A stretch of DNA of 51,415 bases from Candidatus Fermentibacterota bacterium (GTDB lineage Bacteria > Fermentibacterota > Fermentibacteria > Fermentibacterales > Fermentibacteraceae): contig JAAYTY010000044.1 of NCBI GenBank assembly GCA_012523605.1, positions 1-51,415 on the forward strand. The letters run 5' to 3'. Shown one piece after another: positions 17,219 to 26,460 of this stretch. Numbering within the stretch: position 1 is the stretch's first letter; every line of letters starts with the position of its first letter. The position numbers were made by a program, and so were the translations under genes. The notes below the pieces were generated by a model. That model was given only the letters and a program-made list of their open reading frames with translations. It made no database searches and was not told where the DNA came from.

Positions 17219-17921
17219 CCTGCACACCCGCCGTCGAGAACATCGAGTCCAGTTCGCTGACCGCCACCCAGTCCCGTCCCTCGGGCATGGACAGCCCGGG
17301 AAATCTCGCGGAGAGCCTCTCCAGATCCTCGGAGGAAACGAGCTCGCTGCCGAGGAATCCTCCTCCCGGGGCGAGGGACATCCATCCCGCGGCGATAACC
17401 GTGGCGATGGTCGGGCCGTAATCGTCGCCCTCCAGGTCCGGCGGGGGCTCCGGGAGCATGACAGCGTAGCTGTACAGGTCATGCCTTCCGAACCAGGCCG
17501 CAGCCAGTGCCAGATCCCGCCTGTTGGCCGGCAGGAGGATGCCCATCCCCTCCATGCAGGCTTCGGCGCGTTCTATGCAGCCCGATCCGACGAGGAAAAG
17601 AACAAGCGGGACGAGCGCCGTCCTGTCACCCGCCAGCAGCCTCTCACGCAGGGCGCGTTCCATGTCCACGCCTTCCGACACCAGGATCTCCGGAACCGAG
17701 GAGGGAGTGGCATAGGGGGGTCTGTAGCCGGCGGTATCGAAATCGGGACCGAACCTGTCGATCAGGTTCAGCATCTGCCTGGCCTGATGCCCTGGTGCGA
17801 GCTGACGGTCCGTTATGCCGCCCGTTCTGAGAACCCATTCGAGGGAGTCGCCGGCCTGGACGCTCCCGCTCGAGACGCCTGCGATGACCAGAACCGAGGC
17901 CAGCAGCGCGAGAAGCGGCAT
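17208..17921 (-). CDS. Exported hypothetical protein
   Basis: 237 aa, no family recognised. MPLLALLASVLVIAGVSSGSVQA looks like a signal peptide cut near residue 23. The mature part has an RFGPDFDTAGYRPPYATPSS segment and a helical, TPR-like middle with two cysteines. The ATG at 17921 shares its A with the final A of the tRNA-Gly CCA end, so the coding region begins exactly where the mature tRNA ends. The track's upstream extension (GITQLVECQLPKL...) is the tRNA read as protein. Confidence 0.7.
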   Translation of the reverse strand: MPLLALLASVLVIAGVSSGSVQAGDSLEWVLRTGGITDRQLAPGHQARQMLNLIDRFGPDFDTAGYRPPYATPSSVPEILVSEGVDMERALRERLLAGDRTALVPLVLFLVGSGCIERAEACMEGMGILLPANRRDLALAAAWFGRHDLYSYAVMLPEPPPDLEGDDYGPTIATVIAAGWMSLAPGGGFLGSELVSSEDLERLSARFPGLSMPEGRDWVAVSELDSMFSTAGVQDAR

Positions 17922-17996
17922 GGAGCGGGCAACGGGATTCGAACCCGCGACTTTCAGCTTGGGAAGCTGACACTCTACCAGCTGAGTTATGCCCGC
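17921..17996 (-). tRNA. tRNA-Gly, anticodon CCC
   Basis: 76 bases on the minus strand with full cloverleaf pairing: acceptor GCGGGCA/TGCCCGC, D stem ACTC/GAGT, anticodon stem TCAGC/GCTGA around loop TTCCCAA, T arm GCGGG-TTCGAAT-CCCGT, discriminator T and an encoded CCA. The anticodon CCC reads GGG. It has its own promoter in the end of dapF. Confidence 0.95.
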
Positions 17997-18011
17997 TCCG
18001 ACAGGGGGTAT

Positions 18012-18040
18012 TTGATAGGTCACCGGTCAGTCACCGTCAA
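18012..18040 (-). promoter_or_regulatory. Promoter of tRNA-Gly
   Basis: Minus-strand TTGACG (18040-18035), 17 bases, TATCAA (18017-18012), just upstream of the tRNA 5' end at 17996. The -35 lies in the last codons of dapF. Spacing is ideal and the -10 acceptable. The message would run on into the exported-protein gene. Confidence 0.55.
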
Positions 18041-18836
18041 CCCGCGGCGCGACGGTCTCGCCCCTGTAGACTATCCTGGCCTCGCCTTCGAGCCACCAGC
18101 CTTTCTCGTCTCTTCCGACTGCGAGTTCGAGCCCGCCCCTCGTCAGTATCTCGACGGGAAGGCTCGCTCGACCGGCCTGCGACAGCAGGAGTGCGACGGC
18201 TACCGCGCCCGTTCCGCATGCAAGCGTCTCGCCCTCGACTCCCCGCTCCCAGGTCCGCATTTCGAGCCTACCCCTGCCGGAGCTCACGAAATCCACATTG
18301 GCTCCGGCCGGCCCGGCCGCAGCATGCCTCCTGAGGATGGGCGCCACTCTCTCGAAGACCCCGTCCCGGAGATCTTCGTGTTCCACGACCAGATGGGGAA
18401 CTCCCGTGTCGGCCAGGCCCGCGACGATGCCGACGTCATCCAGGCGCAGCTTCCCGGCGCCCGCCAAAATGCGCGGCTCGGTCATCCAGAGCCTGACTCT
18501 CCAGGAGGAGTCGACCAGCGCCCTGTGGATTCCGCTGTCGCTCGTGAAGGTCACGAGTCCCGGACCCGCGACTCCACGGTCCAGTGCGAACCTGGCGATG
18601 CACCTGCCGCCGTTTCCGCACATCGAGGCGGGGTGTCCGTCGCTGTTGTAGTATCTCATCGCGAAGTCCGCCACCGGAGATCTCAGGAGCTCCAGCAGGC
18701 CGTCGGCTCCGATGGCCAGCCCCCTCCTGCACAGCCCGCTGATCATGCCGGGGTCGAGAATGCCGTCGAGGCTTCCATCGGTGTTGTCCACGACGATGAA
18801 GTCGTTGCCGGAGCCGCTCATCTTGCAGAACTTCAC
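18027..18836 (-). CDS. dapF: Diaminopimelate epimerase
   Basis: 269 aa. Converts LL- to meso-diaminopimelate for peptidoglycan and lysine. Both catalytic thiols are present: Cys73 in SMCGNGGRC and the later ACGTGA. N-terminal MSGSGNDFIVVDN is typical. The start is GTG at 18836, overlapping the preceding stop as GTGA. Presence of DapF implies a meso-DAP-type cell wall. The last codons contain the -35 box of the tRNA promoter. Confidence 0.95.
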   Translation of the reverse strand: MKFCKMSGSGNDFIVVDNTDGSLDGILDPGMISGLCRRGLAIGADGLLELLRSPVADFAMRYYNSDGHPASMCGNGGRCIARFALDRGVAGPGLVTFTSDSGIHRALVDSSWRVRLWMTEPRILAGAGKLRLDDVGIVAGLADTGVPHLVVEHEDLRDGVFERVAPILRRHAAAGPAGANVDFVSSGRGRLEMRTWERGVEGETLACGTGAVAVALLLSQAGRASLPVEILTRGGLELAVGRDEKGWWLEGEARIVYRGETVAPRVDGD

Positions 18837-21055
18837 GGCCCCGCCTCGCGCCCTTCCGCGGCCTCGATCCTCCGCAGGCCTTCCGCCGCGGCTTCCAGCC
18901 AGGGGGCCTCGGCGAGCGCACTCGCGTACGCCTCCGCGGCATCCTCCATCCTTCCGGCGGATTCGTAGAGGGTTCCCAGGTCGGCCGTCAGCTCCGGATC
19001 GGGCCCCCATGCCGACTGGTACACCCTGAAGTCGGCGGCCAGGTTGTCGATCGAATAGAGGCCCTGGAGGTGGAGTCGCGTGAGCTCCTGCAGGAGCGCC
19101 ACCCCGGCGTCTACCCCCCCGCCGGAAGAGGCGAAGACGGATAGGGAGGCCGAGAGGAGATCGGGGGCCATGTTCGAGCGGCCTGCCCCGGCGAGCTCCA
19201 GGGCGGTGAGCACGGGATCGGATACCAGGGCGAGGGCCTTGTCGTAATCGTCGAAAATCCTTGCGTGGCGCCGGTCGAAGAGCGGCTGCGGTGTCAGGGA
19301 ATCTTCCGGGGGCATGTTCAGAGAGAAGACTCTGAGCGACGGGCCCTGATAGACCAGTGCGAGTCTCCGGAGTCTCTCCGGATGATAGTGCATGCACAGG
19401 GCTGCGCATTCCGGCGGAGGGTCGAGCAGGCCCGCCAGGTACATGACTCCTCCGCTCGACCTGTCCAGCAGGAAGTCGGCCTGGTACACCACCAGACTGC
19501 ACCTTCTAGACTCCATGAACGATACGAGGCTGTCCTCCGGCTGAAAGAGCTTCCCTGCGAACTCCTGTATCGTCCGCCTGTTCGCTTCGCTCTCGAAGAA
19601 CGTATGGGTGACGACGGGCCTGTCGGCGTAGGCGGAGATCAGTCCGGACAGGTGCCAGTACGAGAGGACGGGCTCGTCCCGGCCGGTTTCCCGCTGAAGC
19701 CACCCGAGGAACGGCCCAAGCTCGGCTTCTGTGAGGAGAGACGGTCTGCCGGAAGGCGGGAGGCCGGCTCCCGAGAGGACGTCGGCCGCGTACGGAGCCG
19801 CAGCTGCCTCGAGCCCCAGCGCGGCTGATAGAGCCAGGAGCTTCCAGGATCTCCGCGTGGCCGTCACCATCGCCGGAACGATGGCGACGGCGAGCAGGAC
19901 GTGCAGCCTGTCGAACACGACATATCCCGCAAGCGATGCCGGCAGGAGCCATCCGATCAGGCCGGGGCCGCTCTCCCACAGGCGCCTCGCACCGAATACC
20001 GCAGCCACGAGCGGGATCCCGAACAGGAGGATGACCTGTCCCGGCGAAGGCGTCTCATATCCAGCCACCCAGAAGAGGCGGGCGTCCGGAGAGAGTCTGC
20101 CGGGATCCGCCGGGTGCATGAGCATGAACCTCAGCTTCGCTTCGAGCACGCCGGTCACGTGGCCCGTGGCGCCTGACGAACCCAATGCCGCCGCGACGGC
20201 GGCCAGCGCCAGGGCGGCAAACGGCATGAACCGCCATCTGACGGCGGACGACAGTATCAGGAGAACCGCCACGGCCATCGCGGGCGACGTGGCGGCCCCG
20301 TCGCTCCGCATGTGGCTCAGGAGGAGCGATGCCAGCACGAATGACGCTCCCGCGAGCGCAGGTAGCTGACGGGGCACGCTTCCCGCCGAGTTCCTGGCGA
20401 GGATGTAGAAAAGGAGCAGAAGCGCCAGGAAGGTCGAAACCTTCCACGCCGCGAGCGAGGCGAAGAGAGCCGCGGGGGCGGCAAGGGAGAGAATCCAGGC
20501 CCTCCATCCCCCCCGGCTCCTCATCGCCGCCTCGGAGAGCAGACCTGTGAGCACGAGGAGGGGCATTGCGACAGTCTCCCTGTAGAAAGACTCGCCGCGG
20601 GCCCTCAGCACGGCCGGCAGGAAGAACCCGTAGATCTGTGCCGAGAGCAGCGATCTGCGGAAGCCCATGCCGGATACGCGGAGCCACAGGAATATCCCGG
20701 GAAGGGAAAGAAGCGGGAACGCCAGGCAGAAGAACCGGAGGAAACGCTGGAAATCCCCGCCCACGAGCCTGTGCAGCCATCCGGCCAGGTATTCCTCGAA
20801 GATCGAGTTCTCCCCGGTCCTCATTCCGCCGGGATACATGACGAGCGAGTCCACGGCCGGGATGTCCTCCCCGTTCGATACCATCTGCGTGTATCTGAAG
20901 GCCTGGGTGGTCTCCCCCTGCATCCTGGGAGGAGGAGGAAGGACGCCCGTGGAAAACCAGCTTCGCAGGACGAAGGCCGCCGCGGTCAGAGCCAGAAGCA
21001 GCGAAGCCGCCGGTATGACGCCGGGGGAGATCCTGTCAGGTGCCGAGCCGGGCAT
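18833..21055 (-). CDS. STT3/PglB-like GT-C membrane protein with C-terminal TPR-like region
   Basis: 740 aa: a first segment, a large loop, about ten further hydrophobic segments to roughly residue 440, then a soluble domain. The loop pattern (RYTQMVSNGEDIPAVDSLVMYPGG) and the soluble segment DEPVLSYWHLSGLISAYADRPVV resemble the STT3/AglB/PglB lipid-linked oligosaccharide transferases, with SYWHLSG where those have WWDYG. The final 70 residues are TPR-like. It could transfer glycans to protein or another acceptor; the altered motif leaves activity open. It overlaps the MglA-like gene by 20 bases and dapF by four. Confidence 0.6.
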   Translation of the reverse strand: MPGSAPDRISPGVIPAASLLLALTAAAFVLRSWFSTGVLPPPPRMQGETTQAFRYTQMVSNGEDIPAVDSLVMYPGGMRTGENSIFEEYLAGWLHRLVGGDFQRFLRFFCLAFPLLSLPGIFLWLRVSGMGFRRSLLSAQIYGFFLPAVLRARGESFYRETVAMPLLVLTGLLSEAAMRSRGGWRAWILSLAAPAALFASLAAWKVSTFLALLLLFYILARNSAGSVPRQLPALAGASFVLASLLLSHMRSDGAATSPAMAVAVLLILSSAVRWRFMPFAALALAAVAAALGSSGATGHVTGVLEAKLRFMLMHPADPGRLSPDARLFWVAGYETPSPGQVILLFGIPLVAAVFGARRLWESGPGLIGWLLPASLAGYVVFDRLHVLLAVAIVPAMVTATRRSWKLLALSAALGLEAAAAPYAADVLSGAGLPPSGRPSLLTEAELGPFLGWLQRETGRDEPVLSYWHLSGLISAYADRPVVTHTFFESEANRRTIQEFAGKLFQPEDSLVSFMESRRCSLVVYQADFLLDRSSGGVMYLAGLLDPPPECAALCMHYHPERLRRLALVYQGPSLRVFSLNMPPEDSLTPQPLFDRRHARIFDDYDKALALVSDPVLTALELAGAGRSNMAPDLLSASLSVFASSGGGVDAGVALLQELTRLHLQGLYSIDNLAADFRVYQSAWGPDPELTADLGTLYESAGRMEDAAEAYASALAEAPWLEAAAEGLRRIEAAEGREAGP

Positions 21056-21617
21056 GTCGGCGAGCCATCATCGCGGCGATGATCTTGAGCGTTTCCGCTG
21101 GTCCTCCGCCGCCGAGTGCGACCGCTTCGACTACCGGCCAGCCGTGCCTGTTGAGCTGAGAATCCATCTGCTCCACCGGGGTGATGCCTGGCAGGTCACG
21201 CTTGTTGTACTGAAGCACGACGGGGATCATCGAGAGCCCGAGTCCGAATGTCTGCAGATTGTTCTCGAGGTCCTCCATCGTGTCCAGGTTTGCGTCCATT
21301 CTCTCCATCTGGCTGTCCGCGACGAAGACCAGCCCGTCGAGGCCGTCGAGAATGACCCTTCTGGAAAGGGCGTAGTAGGCCTGCCCCGGAACGGAGTAGA
21401 GGTGGAGGCGCACGTTGGTTCCGCCGATGGAGGCGAAGTTCACAGGGAGAAAGTCGAAGAAGACCGTCCTCTCGCCGCGCGTGCAGAGGGTCACGAGGCG
21501 CCCGCGGTTCTCCGGTGCGACGAAGTCCCTGACGCGCCTCAGGTTCGTGGTCTTGCCGGAGAGGCCGGGACCGTAGTAGACGATCTTGTAAGCTACTTCG
21601 TCGCCCGTTCTGTGCAT
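21036..21617 (-). CDS. MglA-family small GTPase
   Basis: 193 aa. Bacterial Ras-like GTPase of the MglA type: P-loop GPGLSGKTTN (about residues 16-25), the family's LYSVPGQAYY where Ras has DTAGQ, and NKRD for guanine specificity. MglA proteins set cell polarity or motility direction together with roadblock-domain GAPs; none is adjacent. It lies 28 bases after hslU and overlaps the STT3-like gene. A paralogue sits at 30983-31585. Confidence 0.88.
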   Translation of the reverse strand: MHRTGDEVAYKIVYYGPGLSGKTTNLRRVRDFVAPENRGRLVTLCTRGERTVFFDFLPVNFASIGGTNVRLHLYSVPGQAYYALSRRVILDGLDGLVFVADSQMERMDANLDTMEDLENNLQTFGLGLSMIPVVLQYNKRDLPGITPVEQMDSQLNRHGWPVVEAVALGGGGPAETLKIIAAMMARRHARLGT

Positions 21618-21645
21618 CGCACCCCCCCGTCAGAAATCTCGAAAA

Positions 21646-22959
21646 CTACAATATATAATGTTCCGCGGCTTCGTCGCCGGCAAGCTCGGCCAGGCTCCTC
21701 GACGCGGAATCGGCAGATATCCTCACCCTCCCTTTCACCCTGTCCGGAGCTCCGAAGAGACAGTCGTCGAGCAGGTGCATCATCACCGGTCTGAGGCGCC
21801 TCGCTCCTATGTCCTCGCCGGAGGCGTTGAGCTGCATTGCGGTTCGGGCGGCCGCCCTGCAGGCCTCGTCGTCGATCTCCAGACTGACGCCGTCGGCCTC
21901 AAGCAGTGCCTTGAACTGGGAAAGAAGGCAGTGCTCGGGCTGGGTGAGAATCCTGTAGAGGTCGTCCTCGGTGAGCGGATCGAGTTCCGCGCGGAGGGGA
22001 AACCTGCCCTGGAGTTCGGGGATGAGGTCGGAGGGGCTCGTTCCGTGGAACGCGCCCGACGCGATGAACAGGATGTGGCTGGTGCTCACGGGACCGTATC
22101 TGGTCTGTACCACGGTTCCCTCGACTATCGGCAGCAGGTCCCGCTGGACTCCCGACCGCGACACGTCGGGCCCGGTCCCGCCCTCCGCACCGATGATCTT
22201 GTCGATCTCGTCAATGAAGATGATGCCCTCCTCCTGAGCCAGTTCGAGAGCCCTCGCGACATGGTCCCCCTGTTCCACGAGCCGCTCGAGCTCCTCCTCC
22301 ATGGCGCGTTCCCTGGCTTCCCGGACCTTCATGCGGGAGCGCCTCCTGCGCGTCCCGGTCAGCTTGGATATCATCTCCCTGAAAGCGTCCGCGCCCTCCT
22401 GATCGATCCCCGAGCCGGGGATGAGTATGTCGAGCCTGCTCCTGTCGTCCCTCACCGGGATCTCAACCTCGACGTCGTCCATGAGCCCCGATCTGATGGA
22501 CTCGAGAAGGGCGCTCTCGCCGGGCAGTGACGGATCCGATGCTCTCAGCGCCCCGGCGACCATCCTGTCGGCCTTTTCTCGGGCCGCCTCCGCCTTTCCG
22601 GATCTCTCTGTTCTGGCGCACTGGTTGACGGCCTGCCTGACGAGATCCCTCACCATGCTCTCGACATCCCGGCCGACATACCCGGTCTCAGAGTACTTGG
22701 TGGCCTCCACCTTAACCATGGGCGCCCCGACCAGGGTGGCCATCCGCCGGGCTATCTCCGTCTTTCCCGTCCCGGTCGGACCGATGAGGATGATGTTGGA
22801 AGGCACGATCTCGGAGCGCATCGGCTCCGGGATGGACCTGCGTCTGTGCCTGTTGCGGAGGGCGATCGCCACCACGCGCTTGGCCCTGTCCTGGCCTATC
22901 ACATGCCTGTCCAGCCAGAGCACGACTTCCGAGGGGGTCAAGTTCCGATCCACCGTCAC
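21646..22959 (-). CDS. hslU: ATP-dependent protease ATPase subunit HslU
   Basis: 437 aa. AAA+ unfoldase that feeds substrates into the HslV peptidase. Walker A GPTGTGKTEIARR, pore motif GYVGRDVE, Walker B IIFIDEIDK, and the conserved C-terminal tail ending HYIL that docks into HslV. The start is GTG at 22959, overlapping the hslV stop as GTGA. Length is near that of E. coli HslU. Confidence 0.97.
   Translation of the reverse strand: MTVDRNLTPSEVVLWLDRHVIGQDRAKRVVAIALRNRHRRRSIPEPMRSEIVPSNIILIGPTGTGKTEIARRMATLVGAPMVKVEATKYSETGYVGRDVESMVRDLVRQAVNQCARTERSGKAEAAREKADRMVAGALRASDPSLPGESALLESIRSGLMDDVEVEIPVRDDRSRLDILIPGSGIDQEGADAFREMISKLTGTRRRRSRMKVREARERAMEEELERLVEQGDHVARALELAQEEGIIFIDEIDKIIGAEGGTGPDVSRSGVQRDLLPIVEGTVVQTRYGPVSTSHILFIASGAFHGTSPSDLIPELQGRFPLRAELDPLTEDDLYRILTQPEHCLLSQFKALLEADGVSLEIDDEACRAAARTAMQLNASGEDIGARRLRPVMMHLLDDCLFGAPDRVKGRVRISADSASRSLAELAGDEAAEHYIL
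21655..21683 (-). promoter_or_regulatory. Possible internal promoter before the MglA-like gene
   Basis: In the last codons of hslU the minus strand has TTGCCG (21683-21678), 17 bases, CATTAT (21660-21655), in a locally AT-rich patch unusual for this window. Each box matches consensus at four of six positions. Tentative. Confidence 0.25.
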
Positions 22960-23486
22960 AGCTCCTCGAGCTGTATCGAGCCGCCCGTGTAGATGCAGAT
23001 CTCGCTCGCGATGGCGATGCTCTCCCGGGCGATGCTCGCGGGTGTCATCCTCGTATGAGCCGAGAGCGCCCTTGCCGCGGCCAGGGCGTAGGCATGGCCC
23101 GATCCTGCGGCAACTATGCCGTCGGACGGCTCCAGGATCTCCCCTCCCCCCGTGATCAGCAGGGATCGCTCCCTGTCCACGGCGGCGATGATAGCGTTGA
23201 GCTCCCTCATCGACTTGTCCTGCCGCCACTCCCGCGCGAGTTCGACCGCCGCCCTCATGAGGCTTCCCCTGGATGCCTCGAGGTGCTCCTCGAGCTTCTC
23301 GAGGAGGGCGAATGCGTCGGCGCCATTGCCGGACAGCCCGGCCAGAACGGTGCCTTCCGCGAGCCTCCTGATCTTCCTCGCCGTGCTCTTGATGATCGTG
23401 TCGTTGAAGCTTACCTGCCCGTCGGCGGCCATGGCGGCCCGCCCCGCGCGGACGATCCCGATTATCGTCGTGGCTCTCCAGGTCAT
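22956..23486 (-). CDS. hslV: ATP-dependent protease peptidase subunit HslV
   Basis: 176 aa. Proteasome-beta-like threonine peptidase. After a five-residue propeptide (MTWRA) the mature chain would begin with the catalytic Thr of TTIIGIVRAG; AADGQVSFNDT, GAGSGHAYALAAARAL-type and late ICIYTGGSIQLEEL segments match the family. The ATG at 23486 is four bases after the DUF2723 gene; the stop overlaps hslU. Confidence 0.95.
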   Translation of the reverse strand: MTWRATTIIGIVRAGRAAMAADGQVSFNDTIIKSTARKIRRLAEGTVLAGLSGNGADAFALLEKLEEHLEASRGSLMRAAVELAREWRQDKSMRELNAIIAAVDRERSLLITGGGEILEPSDGIVAAGSGHAYALAAARALSAHTRMTPASIARESIAIASEICIYTGGSIQLEEL

Positions 23487-23490
23487 GCCG

Positions 23491-26460
23491 TCACCCGCCA
23501 AGCCGCGCGACCCATGCGGCGGCACCGGAGCCCGAGCCTGGCTTCGGGAGCGATCCGACATAGCCCCCGGGGTCCGCCAGCAGAGCCTCGGCGGCGTACT
23601 CCAGATCCGGATCAGAAGAAAGCGCGACGAAGCACATGGCAGGCTCGTCCAGCCTTGCGCACTGCCAGGCCAGCACGGGCGCCTGAACCCTGTTCCTCTC
23701 GAGTACGAACCAGGCGGCCCTACGCACGGCCCTGTCGGGATCTTCCAGCACTCTCTCGACAAAGTACTCGACGAGGCGGGCTTGTGCCGGATCCGTGATC
23801 ATTCCAGCCGCTGCGGAGCACGGGGATATTGCGGCCATCACCCTGCCGTCGGCGAGTTTTTCGATCGCTGTCCCCAGGAGGTTTTCCGCATTGCGCTCTT
23901 CCGGGTTGTCCGCCAGAGAGAGGAGCGTCGCGACGGCGGCCGTGGAGAGGTCCAGCCGGCCGTCCATCGAGGCCGAATCCATGTATGCGCTCATCTCCTC
24001 CTCCGCCCTGGCGAGGGCGGGGTCGCCCGGCGAGTCGGCCCTCCACTGCTCGATGCTGTTCCATGCTTCGATGTTGTTCCCGAAGCCCAGCGCCACCTCG
24101 ATGTGCATCCAGCGGGAACCCGGCGTTCCGGAGCCCGTCGAATCCACGAACTCGTAGAACTGCGCCTCCCTGTCGAAGTCGCCGGCGAGCTGGGTCAGCA
24201 GGTTGCCGGTCTGCGCCAGGCGCGGATAGCGGAGGCGTGACGAAGCGTCCGTAAGAATGCCGGCCGCCTCGTAGAGGACCTCGGATGCGGCGGCCTGCCC
24301 GTACAGGCCGTCGGCCAGCCTCGCTTCGATGAGGCTCTGGGACGGGAGGATCTGCACCCATTCGTCCGGAACCGCGTCGAAGAGTTCCCGGCTGCGTTCC
24401 AGTGCCTCCCGCGCCATGTCGGCCTCGCCGTGGAGCAGATGGTAGTAGGCCAGCCTGTGGTAGCCCGAAACGTAGTTCCGCATGAGCTGAACGGCCTGGT
24501 CGTCCTTGTAGATTGAAGGATCGTCCAGGCCGGTGAACCTGTAGGAGTCGAACAGCTCCCATCCGCGCCCGGGATTCACCGCCCATTCGGAGGGCCTGTC
24601 GGTCACGCGGAAGGCGATTCCCTCCATCTCGAGGTACGGATCGAGATAGACCCTGCTGTCCTGGGCGACGGTTCCGGCCAGATAGATGTCCCTTCCGTGG
24701 ATCTGTCGTCTCGAGAGCATTCCGAAGAGCACCAGATCCTGCATCCCCAGGGATCCTTGCATTCCCCTGCCCTCCCAGGGTACGGCGATGTCGGGTCCCT
24801 CTCCCGTCAGCGCCCAGGGCCAGGCCTGGTCGAAGACGGACCTCAGCAGGAGTTCGTCCCCCCGGGACAGGAGCGGATAGCCGGACTCGGTGACGTGGAA
24901 GAAGTGGGGCCCCCAGATGAAGACCGGCCTGAGAGAGTCCACCAGGCCGGCCTCTCCGAAGGGGAGCAGGCCGGGATCCCTCTCCAGGAGCTGCTCGACG
25001 TACCAGTCCGTGTTCATGAGGCTGAGATTGCTGACTATGACGTCGCGCCTGACTCCGAGGACGCTCTGCGCGAACCACAGGGGGAACGTGTCGTTGTCAC
25101 CGTTCGTGATGAGAACCGCCCCCTCGCTGCAGGACTCGAGCAGGTTGATTCCGTAGTCGTGGGCGACCATGTCGCGCGACCTGTCGCACTCGTGATAGTT
25201 CGCCCCGAGGCTCAGAACGGGCAGGGCGAGGAGCCCCCACATTACGAAGCGCTTCCTGGTGAGCCACGAGAGGGCTGAAGCCGCCCCGACGGCGGTGAAG
25301 ACGGCGAAGAAAGAGAAGGAGTCCGCGTAGAAGTAGTCCCTGTCGCGGACCTCGCCCGAGGGGCTGGCTATCGGGCCGGTCTTGAAGTTCAGGTAGATGA
25401 CGAAAAAGAGGCTGGCCATCAGGAAGATGGTGGCCGTCAGCAGGAAGACCCGCCTGTTCCTCGACCACATGACGAAGGCCCCCCATACGGCGGCTGCGGT
25501 GACGAGCACCCGCAGGGCGAAGTGGAGACCTCCGCCGGCGTCCCCGAAGTGATTCTCCCAGGCTGCCGGCCTGCCGGTCTGCCAGGAGAGGTATCTCGCG
25601 TACATGGCGAGCTGTTCGAGGAACGGGCCCTTCCTCTCGAGGATGGACATCTGGCCGTACTGCGCCCTGGAAAGCGCGTCCCTGAAGGCCGTCCACTCGG
25701 ATGGATCAGTCTCGTTTATCTCGGGCCTTTGAACGGCGCGCAGGGGCATGTAGAGGTGGACGCTGAAAGCGAGGATGATCAGGCCCAGCGCGGTCGCGAG
25801 GAACCTTCCGCTCGCCCACAGCCGGGTCTTCCCGCGGATCGCCCTGAGCAGATAGTAGACCGATATGCCGGGAACCACGATGAGAGCCGCGAGATGCACG
25901 GCAACCGCCAGCATGAGGAGATACAGGACCAGCAGTATCAGGCGGTCGCCCGGCTTCCCCGCCAGGTTCCTCTCGATCCAGAGATCGAACACCCAGAGCG
26001 TCAGCACGGCGAAGAACTGCGAGACGGCGTAGGTCTCCGCCGCATTGTTGTTCTGCCATACCGTGAAACTGAAGGCCGACAGGAGAGCGGCAGTGACCGA
26101 AATCGGCCTGTAGAGCCACGGGTCGTATCCCATGCGTCGGCACCAGCGCTGTACCAGCCGGGCGAGGATGAAGACCGACGCGGATCCGGAGAAAACGCAC
26201 ATCAGGTTCACCCTCTGCGCCACCGAGGGGATGAACGGGAGCAGGATGGCGGAGAAGCGACCCAGGAGAACGAAGAGCGGCACGCACGGAGGGTGCGGAA
26301 TGCCGGCGATCCAGGCGCTCGCGATGTACTCCCCGCTGTCCCAGAAGCTGACCGTGCAGGCCATCGTGGCGAGATACACGGCGAACGCCGCAAGTGCGGC
26401 GGCTCCGGCCGTCAGCCTGTCCAGCCGGAGCGTCCTGGAGATCGTGTTGTCCTGGTTCAA
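23491..26460 (-). CDS. DUF2723 membrane protein (GT-C fold, TMEM260-like)
   Basis: 989 aa. About 11 hydrophobic segments in the first 450 residues, then a large soluble helical region (TPR-like). The DUF2723 signature is at residues 40-60: SFWDSGEYIASAWIAGIPHPP. The family includes TMEM260, reported to O-mannosylate proteins, so a polyprenyl-sugar-dependent transferase is plausible; the bacterial substrate is unknown. The start is TTG at 26460 (TTGA overlap with the xer stop, AGGGGG five bases upstream). It sits between xer and hslV in an otherwise classic housekeeping cluster. Confidence 0.8.
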   Translation of the reverse strand: MNQDNTISRTLRLDRLTAGAAALAAFAVYLATMACTVSFWDSGEYIASAWIAGIPHPPCVPLFVLLGRFSAILLPFIPSVAQRVNLMCVFSGSASVFILARLVQRWCRRMGYDPWLYRPISVTAALLSAFSFTVWQNNNAAETYAVSQFFAVLTLWVFDLWIERNLAGKPGDRLILLVLYLLMLAVAVHLAALIVVPGISVYYLLRAIRGKTRLWASGRFLATALGLIILAFSVHLYMPLRAVQRPEINETDPSEWTAFRDALSRAQYGQMSILERKGPFLEQLAMYARYLSWQTGRPAAWENHFGDAGGGLHFALRVLVTAAAVWGAFVMWSRNRRVFLLTATIFLMASLFFVIYLNFKTGPIASPSGEVRDRDYFYADSFSFFAVFTAVGAASALSWLTRKRFVMWGLLALPVLSLGANYHECDRSRDMVAHDYGINLLESCSEGAVLITNGDNDTFPLWFAQSVLGVRRDVIVSNLSLMNTDWYVEQLLERDPGLLPFGEAGLVDSLRPVFIWGPHFFHVTESGYPLLSRGDELLLRSVFDQAWPWALTGEGPDIAVPWEGRGMQGSLGMQDLVLFGMLSRRQIHGRDIYLAGTVAQDSRVYLDPYLEMEGIAFRVTDRPSEWAVNPGRGWELFDSYRFTGLDDPSIYKDDQAVQLMRNYVSGYHRLAYYHLLHGEADMAREALERSRELFDAVPDEWVQILPSQSLIEARLADGLYGQAAASEVLYEAAGILTDASSRLRYPRLAQTGNLLTQLAGDFDREAQFYEFVDSTGSGTPGSRWMHIEVALGFGNNIEAWNSIEQWRADSPGDPALARAEEEMSAYMDSASMDGRLDLSTAAVATLLSLADNPEERNAENLLGTAIEKLADGRVMAAISPCSAAAGMITDPAQARLVEYFVERVLEDPDRAVRRAAWFVLERNRVQAPVLAWQCARLDEPAMCFVALSSDPDLEYAAEALLADPGGYVGSLPKPGSGSGAAAWVARLGG

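Noticed and set aside
17922-18023. Protein start MTYQIPPVGAGITQLVECQL
   Set aside because: This is the well-known translation of a tRNA gene (here tRNA-Gly), not protein.
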